In this document: positions 1-5,480 of the stretch, piece by piece
Position numbering within the stretch: position 1 is the first letter of the stretch
How the letters are laid out: every line of letters begins with the position of its first letter
Source of the DNA: an uncultured Burkholderiales bacterium
Lineage (GTDB): Bacteria > Pseudomonadota > Gammaproteobacteria > Burkholderiales > Burkholderiaceae_C
DNA length: 5,802 bases
Direction: 5' to 3'
Assembly (NCBI GenBank): GCA_903926695.1
Contig: CAIYKK010000015.1
Span: 1-5,802, forward strand
Position numbers and translations under genes: made by a program
The notes under the pieces: model-generated
The model's database searches: none
What the model was told of the DNA's origin: nothing
What the model saw: only the letters and a program-made list of their open reading frames with translations

Positions 1-259
1 GGGCGGGCGACGTGGCGACCACGCTGTCGGCCCCCACGGTGAGCCGCAGATGGGCAGCTTGCAGCGAAAAGTACGTGCGTGTGTTGCCGTACATATCGAC
101 CGTGTCGCGCAGTTGCACCGGCGCGGGATGGACTTGCAGGTCGTAGCGCAGCAGGCGCTGCCCGGCGCTGCCGGACGGTTTGAGATACACCATATGGTGG
201 GCGTTTTCCACCGCTGGCATATAGAGATAAGTGGTTTCGTGAACGATGTGGAGCAGCAT
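1..259 (-). CDS. Transglutaminase-like protein, N-terminal part (cut by window edge)
   Basis: The minus-strand frame opens with ATG at 259 and runs 86 codons to the window edge without a stop. It begins MLLHIVHETTYLY and continues with a beta-rich stretch (HHMVYLKP near residues 21-28, LRYDLQVHP near 37-45, DMYGNTRTYF near 55-64). This is the typical look of the bacterial transglutaminase N-terminal domain (Bact_transglu_N), which precedes a papain-like Cys-His-Asp core in proteins of about 270-300 residues. The catalytic core lies outside the window, so activity cannot be judged. No signal peptide is visible, so a cytoplasmic protein is likely. The start is supported by a GGGAG ribosome site and by the family's usual N-terminus. 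The gene starts 5 bases after the stop of the ATP-grasp/alpha-E gene, indicating one transcript and probable translational coupling. In this family such a protein is thought to cleave or transfer peptide bonds linked to the neighbouring amide ligase; that role is inferred. Confidence 0.85.
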   Translation of the reverse strand, partial: MLLHIVHETTYLYMPAVENAHHMVYLKPSGSAGQRLLRYDLQVHPAPVQLRDTVDMYGNTRTYFSLQAAHLRLTVGADSVVATSPA

Positions 260-264
260 GCGCG

Positions 265-3081
265 TCAAGCTCCCAAACTCTGGCTGGCCGAATCGGCGTG
301 GCTGAAATAGCGGCGGCTGAGCATGTCCGACAGGTTGAGCGCGCCCTGGCAGCAATCCTTGAGCAGCGCGTGAAACTTTTCGTAGCCCCGGCTGGGGTCG
401 TTGCGGCTGTCGGTCGCGTCAGTGCTTTCGCACAGGTCGGCGAGCACCCAGCTGGCCGGATCGGGCAGGCTCAACGACATGTCGGACAGGTCGCCGGGCG
501 CGCAGCCCGCCAGCTTGGACAAGCGCCCGCGCAGGGTTTGTACGACCCAGCCGAGGGCGCGGGGGTTGTCGCAGTCCATCACCAGCAAATCGAGCAGCGC
601 GCCAATGTCGCGGCGCTGCTGGTACTGCGCGTTGAAAGTGATGGTGCTGTCAAACAAACTGAGCATGGCGCCAAAGCCGCTTTCTTCAAAAATCGCGCCG
701 GTTTCAAAACCCAGCCGCAGCGCGGTGGCCAGCGTGTTGAGCCGCTCAATCAGGCGGCCAATGCTGAGCAGGCGCCAGCCGTCGTCGCGTGTCATGCGGT
801 CGGTTTGCGCACCGGTCATGGCGGCGAGAAAACCGCTGGCTGCTTCCAGCGCCTTGAGCGCGTCCGTTGATGAATAAACCGGTGCCTGGTGGCCGCCTTG
901 GCTTTGGCTTTGGCTTTGGCTTTGGCTTTGGCTTTGGCTTTGCGCCATGCCATTGCCGTGGGGCCGCAGGGTGGGGCGGCGACTGAAAAAATCTGCTTCG
1001 GCGCGCACGATCACATGCCACTGCTCTTGCGAGAGGCGCTCGCGCACGGCGGAGGCGGCGTTTCGGATGGCGCGCAGGTTGTAGCCGACGCTGGCGGTCT
1101 GGCCGCTGCTGGTCAGGCTGGCGATCAGAGCCCGCTCGAACACGCGGCGCGCCTGCGTGGCGGGCGGCACGGAGCTGAGCACCAGCATGTTGCCCACGGC
1201 CATCGTGCTGAGCCAGGCCAGCAGCGGCTGGCAGGTTTGATCTTCGACGCTGAGGCTTTGCAGGATGAGCTGGGCCAGCCGGGTGGAGTTTTCGGTGCGC
1301 TCGGTGTAGCGGCCCAGCCAGAACAGGTTTTCGGCGGCGCGGCTGGTCACGGGGCGGCGGTGGCGCAGCGGCACCGTGGCCCAGGCGGCGGGCGAGTAGC
1401 GCTCGGGGCGCGAAGCGGCCGGGCGGCTGGGCGCGGTGCTGGCGCTGGCGTTGGTGCTATCGCCCAGCACCCAGACATCGGCGCTGCTGCCGCCGTGCTG
1501 CATGGTGGCGATGTTTTCATTTTTACCTGCGACTCGCGCCAGGCCGCCGGGTAGCACCTGCCAGGAGCCGTTGCCATCGGCCATCGCAAAGACACGCAGG
1601 ATGGCTGAGCGCGGCGTGATTTTTTCACCGTGCCAGGTCGGCGTCTGGGACAGCGGCTGGTAGGCCTGGACGGTGTAGTCTTCGCCTTGGCGCACGATGC
1701 GCCCGGCCCACTCGTCGAGTTCGCGGCGGCTCAGCGTGTTGCCGATGACCGACAGCAGGCCCGTGTGCGGGTAGGTCGGTTTGATGACGCAGCTTTTGAG
1801 CTGACCCAGAACGTTCTGCATCACTGCCTGCTCGCCGCACCACCACGTTGCCAGCGAAGGCAGGGCCAGCGTTTCGCCCAGCAGGTGCCGCGACAGGGCG
1901 GGCAAAAAGCCCAGCAGCGCGCTGGACTCCAGAAAGCCCGAGCCGGGCGCGTTGGCCACCAGCACGTTGCCAGCACGAATCACCTGCAGCAGCCCCGGCA
2001 CGCCCAGCGTGGAGTCCGAGCGCAGCTCCAGCGGATCGAGGAATTCATCGTCCAGCCGCTTGAGCAGGCCGTGAACCGGCTCCAGACCGCGCAGGGTTTT
2101 GAGGTAAAGCCGGTCGCCGCGCACCATCAGGTCGCTGCCTTCGACCAGCGTCAGGCCCAGAAAACGCGCCAGATAGGCGTGTTCAAAATAGGTTTCGTTG
2201 TAAGGGCCGGGCGTGAGCAGCACGACGCGGCTGTCGCCCTCGCCGGGCGGCACCGGGCTCATGGCTTTGAGGCTGGTTGCTAGCGCCTTGTAGGCGGCAA
2301 CCAGACGCTGCACCTTCATTTCGCGGAAGGCTTCAGGGAACAGCCCGGAAATGGTCAGGCGGTTTTCCAGCAGATAACCCAGGCCGGAAGGTGCCTGCGT
2401 GCGCTGCGAAACGACGGCCCAGCGGCCATCGGGGCCGCGTGCAATGTCAAACGCGGCGATGTGCAGGTAGGTGCCGCCGGGCACCTGCACGCCGTGCATG
2501 CTGCGCAGATAACCGGGGTTGGCATGCACCAGTGCGCTGGGCAGCAAGCCGCGTGCGAGCAACTGCTGCGGGCCGTAAATGTCGGCCATGATGCGGTCGA
2601 GCAGGCGGGCGCGCTGGCGCACACCGGCTTCGATCTCGCGCCAGTCCTGCGCCGACACCAGCATCGGAAACAGGTCCAGCGACCACGGGCGTTGTGGACC
2701 GTTGGCATCGGCATAGACGTTGTAGGTGACACCGTTGTCGCGAATCTGGCGGTGCAGGCTGGTCGTGCGGTGTTTGAGGTCTTTAAAACCGTCCGGGCCG
2801 AGAACATTAAAAAAGCAGCTCCACGCAGGCGCCAGTGCTTTGTTGGGGGCGGCGCTGGCGGCCAACTGGCTGGCTTCGGCGGCGCCATCGCTGGCGGGAA
2901 AACCGGCCTGGCGCAGCAGCGGCGCGGGCGCGGGAGGCTCGGGCGGCAGCAGGCCGCAGGACAGCTGGCCGCGCACTTCGTCAAAGTGGCCGGCCGCAGC
3001 AGGGGGGGCCAGGGCGGCTGCCACAGCGCAGGGAGAAGTAAATGCCGGGGCGGCAAATGGTGACGGAGTGTAATTTTCCAC
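265..3081 (-). CDS. Circularly permuted ATP-grasp / alpha-E fusion protein (predicted amide ligase)
   Basis: This 938-residue protein has two recognisable parts. Residues about 85-540 are a circularly permuted type 2 ATP-grasp domain: NGVTYNVYAD (116-125), DRIMADIYGPQ (162-172), LTPGPYNETYFEHAYLA (289-305), LVEGSDL (312-318), DSTLGVPGL (356-364), NAPGSGFLES (377-386) and KPTYP (434-438). A Ser/Ala/Pro-rich linker (about 541-570) leads to an alpha-E domain (about 575-925) with the hallmark AENLFWLGRYTERTE (583-597). ATP-grasp enzymes join a carboxylate to an amine through an acyl phosphate; for this subgroup the substrate is unknown and a peptide ligase role is predicted. Alpha-E is an all-helical partner domain of unknown function, often a separate neighbouring gene. 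The start is GTG at 3081; an in-frame TGA at 3130-3132 rules out a much longer protein, and no strong ribosome site is seen. The first 80 residues are Ala/Pro-rich, so a later GTG start is possible. Residues 714-727 are (Gln-Ser)7. Confidence 0.93.
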   Translation of the reverse strand: MENYTPSPFAAPAFTSPCAVAAALAPPAAAGHFDEVRGQLSCGLLPPEPPAPAPLLRQAGFPASDGAAEASQLAASAAPNKALAPAWSCFFNVLGPDGFKDLKHRTTSLHRQIRDNGVTYNVYADANGPQRPWSLDLFPMLVSAQDWREIEAGVRQRARLLDRIMADIYGPQQLLARGLLPSALVHANPGYLRSMHGVQVPGGTYLHIAAFDIARGPDGRWAVVSQRTQAPSGLGYLLENRLTISGLFPEAFREMKVQRLVAAYKALATSLKAMSPVPPGEGDSRVVLLTPGPYNETYFEHAYLARFLGLTLVEGSDLMVRGDRLYLKTLRGLEPVHGLLKRLDDEFLDPLELRSDSTLGVPGLLQVIRAGNVLVANAPGSGFLESSALLGFLPALSRHLLGETLALPSLATWWCGEQAVMQNVLGQLKSCVIKPTYPHTGLLSVIGNTLSRRELDEWAGRIVRQGEDYTVQAYQPLSQTPTWHGEKITPRSAILRVFAMADGNGSWQVLPGGLARVAGKNENIATMQHGGSSADVWVLGDSTNASASTAPSRPAASRPERYSPAAWATVPLRHRRPVTSRAAENLFWLGRYTERTENSTRLAQLILQSLSVEDQTCQPLLAWLSTMAVGNMLVLSSVPPATQARRVFERALIASLTSSGQTASVGYNLRAIRNAASAVRERLSQEQWHVIVRAEADFFSRRPTLRPHGNGMAQSQSQSQSQSQSQSQGGHQAPVYSSTDALKALEAASGFLAAMTGAQTDRMTRDDGWRLLSIGRLIERLNTLATALRLGFETGAIFEESGFGAMLSLFDSTITFNAQYQQRRDIGALLDLLVMDCDNPRALGWVVQTLRGRLSKLAGCAPGDLSDMSLSLPDPASWVLADLCESTDATDSRNDPSRGYEKFHALLKDCCQGALNLSDMLSRRYFSHADSASQSLGA
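270..274 (-). promoter_or_regulatory. Ribosome binding site of the downstream transglutaminase gene
   Basis: GGGAG is read on the minus strand 10 bases before the ATG at 259. It lies inside the last codons of the ATP-grasp/alpha-E gene, so ribosomes ending that gene stop next to this site. It supports 259 as the start and fits translational coupling of the two genes. Confidence 0.5.
895..942 (+). repeat. Hexanucleotide microsatellite encoding a Gln-Ser tract
   Basis: Seven perfect tandem copies of GCTTTG occupy 901-942, preceded by one copy with a single change (GCCTTG, 895-900). On the coding minus strand the unit is CAAAGC, giving (Gln-Ser)7 then Gln-Gly at residues 714-729 of the ATP-grasp/alpha-E protein. 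The unit length is a multiple of three, so slippage would lengthen or shorten the protein without breaking the frame. The tract sits between predicted alpha-E helices, in what looks like a loop. Confidence 0.95.
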
Positions 3082-3152
3082 GGCGTTAGTATGCCTGCGA
3101 CTGAGGGGTAAAGTCGCTGAAAGTCGGCGTCAGGCGCTGATGAAAGCAATTT

Positions 3153-3179
3153 TTTATAGGACTTACGCAAAACAGTGAA
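3153..3179 (-). promoter_or_regulatory. Possible promoter for the ATP-grasp/alpha-E operon
   Basis: On the minus strand, TTCACT (3179-3174) and TATAAA (3158-3153) are separated by 15 bases, about 70 bases before the GTG start at 3081. The -10-like box matches the sigma-70 consensus at five of six positions and the -35-like box at four of six. The spacer is shorter than the usual 17 and the area is A/T-rich, where such matches occur by chance. This is a weak candidate only. Confidence 0.22.
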
Positions 3180-3185
3180 ATTTTT

Positions 3186-3204
3186 TACACCATGAGATGG
3201 TGTA
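3186..3204. repeat. Perfect 8-bp inverted repeat with 3-base loop
   Basis: TACACCAT (3186-3193) and ATGGTGTA (3197-3204) are exact reverse complements around GAG, with a T-run on each side (3181-3186 and 3206-3211). Read on the plus strand, a hairpin followed by six T resembles a weak intrinsic terminator; as DNA it could be an operator for a dimeric regulator. It lies just upstream of the possible promoter of the ATP-grasp operon. It may instead be part of the putative mobile-element remnant. Confidence 0.55.
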
Positions 3205-3312
3205 GTTTTTTAGTCTGGTAAAGAAATAATTTTTGTATTTTTATTTAGAGAAACTCTGCATAACTACTCACTCTGTGTGCTACGTGTAAGCCCCGTGTTG
3301 AATGATGGAGCC

Positions 3313-3375
3313 ATGAAACAAAGCGGCCTCGGGCTTGGCCCCAACACCAGGGCAATTGCATTTGAAAAATTTTAA
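3313..3375 (+). pseudogene. Transposase N-terminal stub (IS5-like), 20 codons
   Basis: ATG at 3313 opens a 20-residue frame ending with TAA at 3373-3375. Its first dozen residues, MKQSGLGLGPNT, resemble the beginning of IS5-group transposases (MKQ followed by a small-residue/Leu/Gly stretch and Thr). The GGAG at 3307-3310 is only two bases from the ATG, closer than ideal for translation. The remaining residues do not continue the family pattern, consistent with a deletion joining the start of the gene to unrelated sequence. With so few residues, chance similarity is possible. Confidence 0.3.
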
Positions 3376-3418
3376 GTGGAGATGCCAAAAACTGGTGTCT
3401 GGCATCTGGGGTCCACTT
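3374..3418. repeat. Bulged inverted repeat, two stacked stems
   Basis: AAGTGGA (3374-3380) pairs with TCCACTT (3412-3418), and directly inside it GATGCCA (3381-3387) pairs with TGGCATC (3400-3406). This gives 14 exact base pairs with a 12-base loop and a one-sided five-base bulge (TGGGG, 3407-3411). It lies about 155-200 bases before the second transglutaminase gene, probably in its leader or promoter zone. It could be a leader RNA structure, a regulator site or the folded end of a mobile-element remnant. No T-run follows, so it is not a typical terminator. Confidence 0.6.
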
Positions 3419-3573
3419 TAAGCCTCCGGGCTAATCCACCGCTGTACATGATGTCAAGTTACACACGAAACGGCATAGAGCCGCCGCAGCCCATCTAACC
3501 GCAGCCAAGGCTGAGCGCGACCCTTCTTGGCATGGCTATTGCGTCAAATACCGCTACGTCAACGAAAGCACCT

Positions 3574-4440
3574 ATGGTCAGGCTCCAGTTTTCCGTCGAA
3601 CTCAACTACGACATCGCCCCGCCGGGCGGCGATTTTATTTTTAACCTGCACGCGGCCCACACGCCGCAGCAGGCGGTGCTGCAGGAAAGCCTGCGCGTCA
3701 GCCAGGCCGTGCCTTACGATATCGCTACCGACCCGGTCAGCCGCAACCGCTACCTGCGGCTGCAGGCGGGCGCGGGCCACCTGCAGGTGGTGTACGCGGC
3801 CACGGTGGAGATTAACCACTACCGCGCCAATCCCCCCGAGCTGAGCGAGGTGCCGGTGTGGCAGCTGCCCGGCGCGGTGCTGCCCTATATTTACCCCAGC
3901 CGCTACTGCCAGTCAGACCGGCTGAATCGGCTGGCTTTGAAAGAGTTCGGCCATCTGCCGCAGGGCTGCAGCCGGGTGCAGGCGATTTGCGACTGGGTGC
4001 AGCAACGGGTCAGCTTTGAATCCAACAGCTCGGACGGCAGCACCTCGGCGCTCGATACGCTGATCGACCGTGCGGGCGTGTGCCGCGACTTTGCGCACCT
4101 GATGATTGCGCTGTGCCGGGCGCTGAACCTGCCCGCCCGCTTTGCCACCGGCACCGATTACGGCGCTGACCCGGTGCTGGGGCCGCCGGATTTTCACGCC
4201 TACGTCGAGGTGTATTTGAGCCACCGCTGGTATATGTTCGACCCCTCTGGCACGGCGATTCCGATGGGATTTTTGCGTCTGGGCACGGGCCGGGACGCGG
4301 CTGATTCGGCCTTTGCCACGCTGTTTGGCGGCATCACGTCAGGCTCGCCCGTGATTCAGATTCAGCCGGTAGCCAACCGCCACGGTCAGGTGGTGGTGCC
4401 CCAGCGCGTCGCCCAGGTGCTGTCCACCGACGCGGGCTGA
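3574..4440 (+). CDS. Transglutaminase-like family protein
   Basis: The protein has 288 residues from ATG 3574. Its first part (about 1-110) is a beta-rich N-terminal domain (LQFSVELNYDIAPPG, FIFNLHAAHTP), followed by YPSRYCQSDRL near 107-117 and the papain-like transglutaminase core. The triad is complete: Cys170 in AGVCRDFAHLMIALCRAL, His208 in DFHAYVEVY and Asp223 in MFDPSG. Bacterial members usually act as cysteine peptidases or amide-bond transferases rather than classical protein cross-linkers; the substrate here is unknown. An in-frame ATG at 3532 would add 14 residues. I prefer 3574 because relatives typically begin with a short M-x-L-x-F-x-V-E-L start, and neither ATG has a strong ribosome site. 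No signal peptide or membrane segment is seen. The gene is divergent from the ATP-grasp/alpha-E operon and probably works with it; this is inferred from the usual clustering of these families. Confidence 0.92.
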   Translation: MVRLQFSVELNYDIAPPGGDFIFNLHAAHTPQQAVLQESLRVSQAVPYDIATDPVSRNRYLRLQAGAGHLQVVYAATVEINHYRANPPELSEVPVWQLPGAVLPYIYPSRYCQSDRLNRLALKEFGHLPQGCSRVQAICDWVQQRVSFESNSSDGSTSALDTLIDRAGVCRDFAHLMIALCRALNLPARFATGTDYGADPVLGPPDFHAYVEVYLSHRWYMFDPSGTAIPMGFLRLGTGRDAADSAFATLFGGITSGSPVIQIQPVANRHGQVVVPQRVAQVLSTDAG

Positions 4441-4451
4441 AGCCTCAGCCC
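4434..4451. terminator. Stem-loop at the convergent gene ends
   Basis: GGGCTGA (4434-4440) and TCAGCCC (4445-4451) form a perfect 7-bp GC-rich stem with a four-base loop. The left arm contains the stop codon of the transglutaminase gene. A run of five T (4464-4468) follows on the plus strand, but only about a dozen bases later, so it is not a standard intrinsic terminator; no T-run is seen on the minus strand. It could slow transcription or protect the mRNA 3' end. Confidence 0.35.
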
Positions 4452-4615
4452 CACGCTGCCATCTTTTTGGTAGCCACTTGGCGCCGTGCCCGGAACACCA
4501 GCACGCAGACGACAAAAATCACGCCGATGATGACCGTGACTGATAGGAAAAACCGAAACTGAATGTACCCAGCCCGCCCGCTGCTGGCTCGCAGGGCTTG
4601 AGGCGGCGCAGAAAA
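4445..4615 (-). other. Unassigned frame after queF reading as a membrane helix
   Basis: Immediately after the queF stop, the same minus-strand frame stays open for 56 codons to TGA at 4445-4447. Its middle reads YIQFRFFLSVTVIIGVIFVV then CVLVF, followed by RARRQVATKK: a plausible single transmembrane helix with a positively charged tail. There is no ATG before the helix, only a CTG eight codons in and a GTG inside the helix, and no ribosome site is visible. It could be the end of a small membrane-protein gene that has lost its start, a read-through extension, or chance. I do not recognise the protein. Confidence 0.3.
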
Positions 4616-5461
4616 TTACTGGCGAGCGGTGCGCACGTTCGCGGGCAGCCCCTGCGGATGGCTGGTGCGAAACGGGTTGATGTCCAGCCCGCCGCGCCGG
4701 GTGTAGCGCGCATACACCGTCAATTTGAGCGGCTTGCAGCGCGCCCAGATGTCCACAAAAATGCGCTCGACGCACTGCTCGTGAAATTCGTTGTGGTTGC
4801 GAAAACTGACCAGATATTGCAGCAGACCTTCCTGGTCAATCTGCGGGCCGCTGTAGCTGATGCGCACGCTGGCCCAGTCGGGCTGGCCGGTCACGAGGCA
4901 GTTGCTTTTGAGCAGGTTGCTGGTCAGCACTTCCGTCACCGGCTGCTCGCCGAAGGTGGCGGTGAGTAGTTCGGGCGCGGGCGTGTACTGCGTGCATTCC
5001 ACATCCAGCCGGTCCAGGCTCAGGCCATCGAGTTCATGCACCGGCTCGCGGTCAAACAGCTCGGGCAGCAGCAGCCGCACGCCCACGCTGGACGGCTGCG
5101 CCGCGCCGCGCCAGGCCGCTTCGCTCAGGTCGGCGCGCAGGCGGGCCTGCACTTCGGCGGCGTCCGTAAAGCGCGTGTTGTTGAAGCTGTTCAAGTACAG
5201 CTTGAAGGATTTACTCTCGATGATGTTGGGCGACTCGCACGGCACGGTGATGTGCGCCAGCGCCACCTGCGGCTTGCCACGCAGATTGAGCCAGCTCAGC
5301 TCAAACGCAGTCCACAAATCCGCACCTAAAAATGGCAGCGCGCCGCTGATGCCGATTTCAGCGCGCTTGCCAGCGCGGGGAATCGGAAACAGCAGCGAGG
5401 CGTCGTACTGGTCGGCGTAACTGGCGGCTTTGCCCAGCGGGGAGTTTTCGGGGTGGTTCAT
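4616..5461 (-). CDS. queF: NADPH-dependent 7-cyano-7-deazaguanine reductase
   Basis: QueF reduces the nitrile of preQ0 to the amine of preQ1 with two NADPH, in the cytoplasm. PreQ1 is then exchanged into the wobble position of tRNAs with GUN anticodons and built into queuosine. The 281-residue protein has the length of the bimodular E. coli type (282) and reads closely like it throughout. The N-terminal half carries [11 protein letters not shown] (19-29), ELSWLN and the QueF signature [13 protein letters not shown] (82-94). The C-terminal half carries the nucleophile Cys188 and acid Asp195 in [11 protein letters not shown], the substrate-binding [13 protein letters not shown] (223-235) and [16 protein letters not shown] (250-265). 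All key residues are present. The ATG at 5461 is chosen because it gives the family length; a longer frame would need TTG at 5506 and would overlap the upstream gene. The gene lies 19 bases after an alpha/beta hydrolase gene and is probably co-transcribed with it. No preQ1 riboswitch was seen in the available upstream sequence. Confidence 0.97.
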   Translation of the reverse strand: MNHPENSPLGKAASYADQYDASLLFPIPRAGKRAEIGISGALPFLGADLWTAFELSWLNLRGKPQVALAHITVPCESPNIIESKSFKLYLNSFNNTRFTDAAEVQARLRADLSEAAWRGAAQPSSVGVRLLLPELFDREPVHELDGLSLDRLDVECTQYTPAPELLTATFGEQPVTEVLTSNLLKSNCLVTGQPDWASVRISYSGPQIDQEGLLQYLVSFRNHNEFHEQCVERIFVDIWARCKPLKLTVYARYTRRGGLDINPFRTSHPQGLPANVRTARQ

Positions 5462-5480
5462 ATCAAAGAGGCTTTCAAAT

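Larger units (their letters stand above)
3159..3375 (+). mobile_element. Possible insertion-sequence remnant
   Basis: The stretch begins with GGACTTACGCAAAA (3159-3172), a motif resembling insertion-sequence ends. GAGAAACTCTGCATAA (3248-3263) also has the look of an IS5-family terminal repeat. Some 50 bases later comes ATG with a short frame starting MKQSGLGLGPNT, similar to the opening of IS5-type transposases, which then stops. Base composition differs sharply from the flanking genes. No matching right-end inverted repeat or target duplication was found, so boundaries are uncertain. Resemblance to known elements is from memory, so the call is tentative. Confidence 0.35.
3082..3573. other. 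Divergent intergenic region
   Basis: About 490 bases lie between the divergent starts of the ATP-grasp/alpha-E gene and the second transglutaminase gene. No long coding frame is convincing here. The part from about 3145 to 3260 is strikingly A/T-rich against the GC-rich genes. The region holds a possible minus-strand promoter (3153-3179), a short perfect inverted repeat (3186-3204), an insertion-sequence-like stretch with a transposase-like stub (3159-3375), and a larger bulged inverted repeat (3374-3418). From 3421 to 3573 nothing beyond the weakly supported upstream start codon at 3532 stands out. Promoters for both directions must lie here or further inside the genes. Confidence 0.8.

Noticed and set aside
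298..877. Two plus-strand frames opposite the alpha-E coding end
   Set aside because: They are shadows of the alpha-E coding sequence with no family resemblance.
895..942. CRISPR-like or phase-variable on/off repeat
   Set aside because: The repeats are contiguous 6-mers with no spacers, so they are not CRISPR; the unit is a multiple of three, so slippage does not shift the frame.
889..1554. Plus-strand 221-codon open frame containing an Ala-Leu repeat
   Set aside because: It is antisense to the strongly supported ATP-grasp/alpha-E gene, has low-complexity Ala/Gly/His-rich composition and matches no family; it is a by-product of GC-rich codon use and the microsatellite.
1630..2283. Plus-strand 217-codon open frame
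   Set aside because: It lies antisense to conserved ATP-grasp motifs, and its Gln/Arg/Ala-rich translation has no recognisable domain.
2355..3170. Minus-strand 271-codon open frame with an ATG, overlapping the start of the ATP-grasp gene
   Set aside because: Its translation is Arg/Pro/Cys/Trp-rich and domain-free, while the overlapping frame carries clear ATP-grasp motifs.
3082..3573. tRNA or other known structured RNA gene in the intergenic gap
   Set aside because: No cloverleaf, anticodon arm or known riboswitch core could be recognised; only simple hairpins are present.
4386..4775. Minus-strand 129-codon frame across the convergent gap
   Set aside because: It overlaps the ends of both queF and the transglutaminase gene in another frame and has biased, domain-free sequence; the membrane-helix reading is in a different frame.
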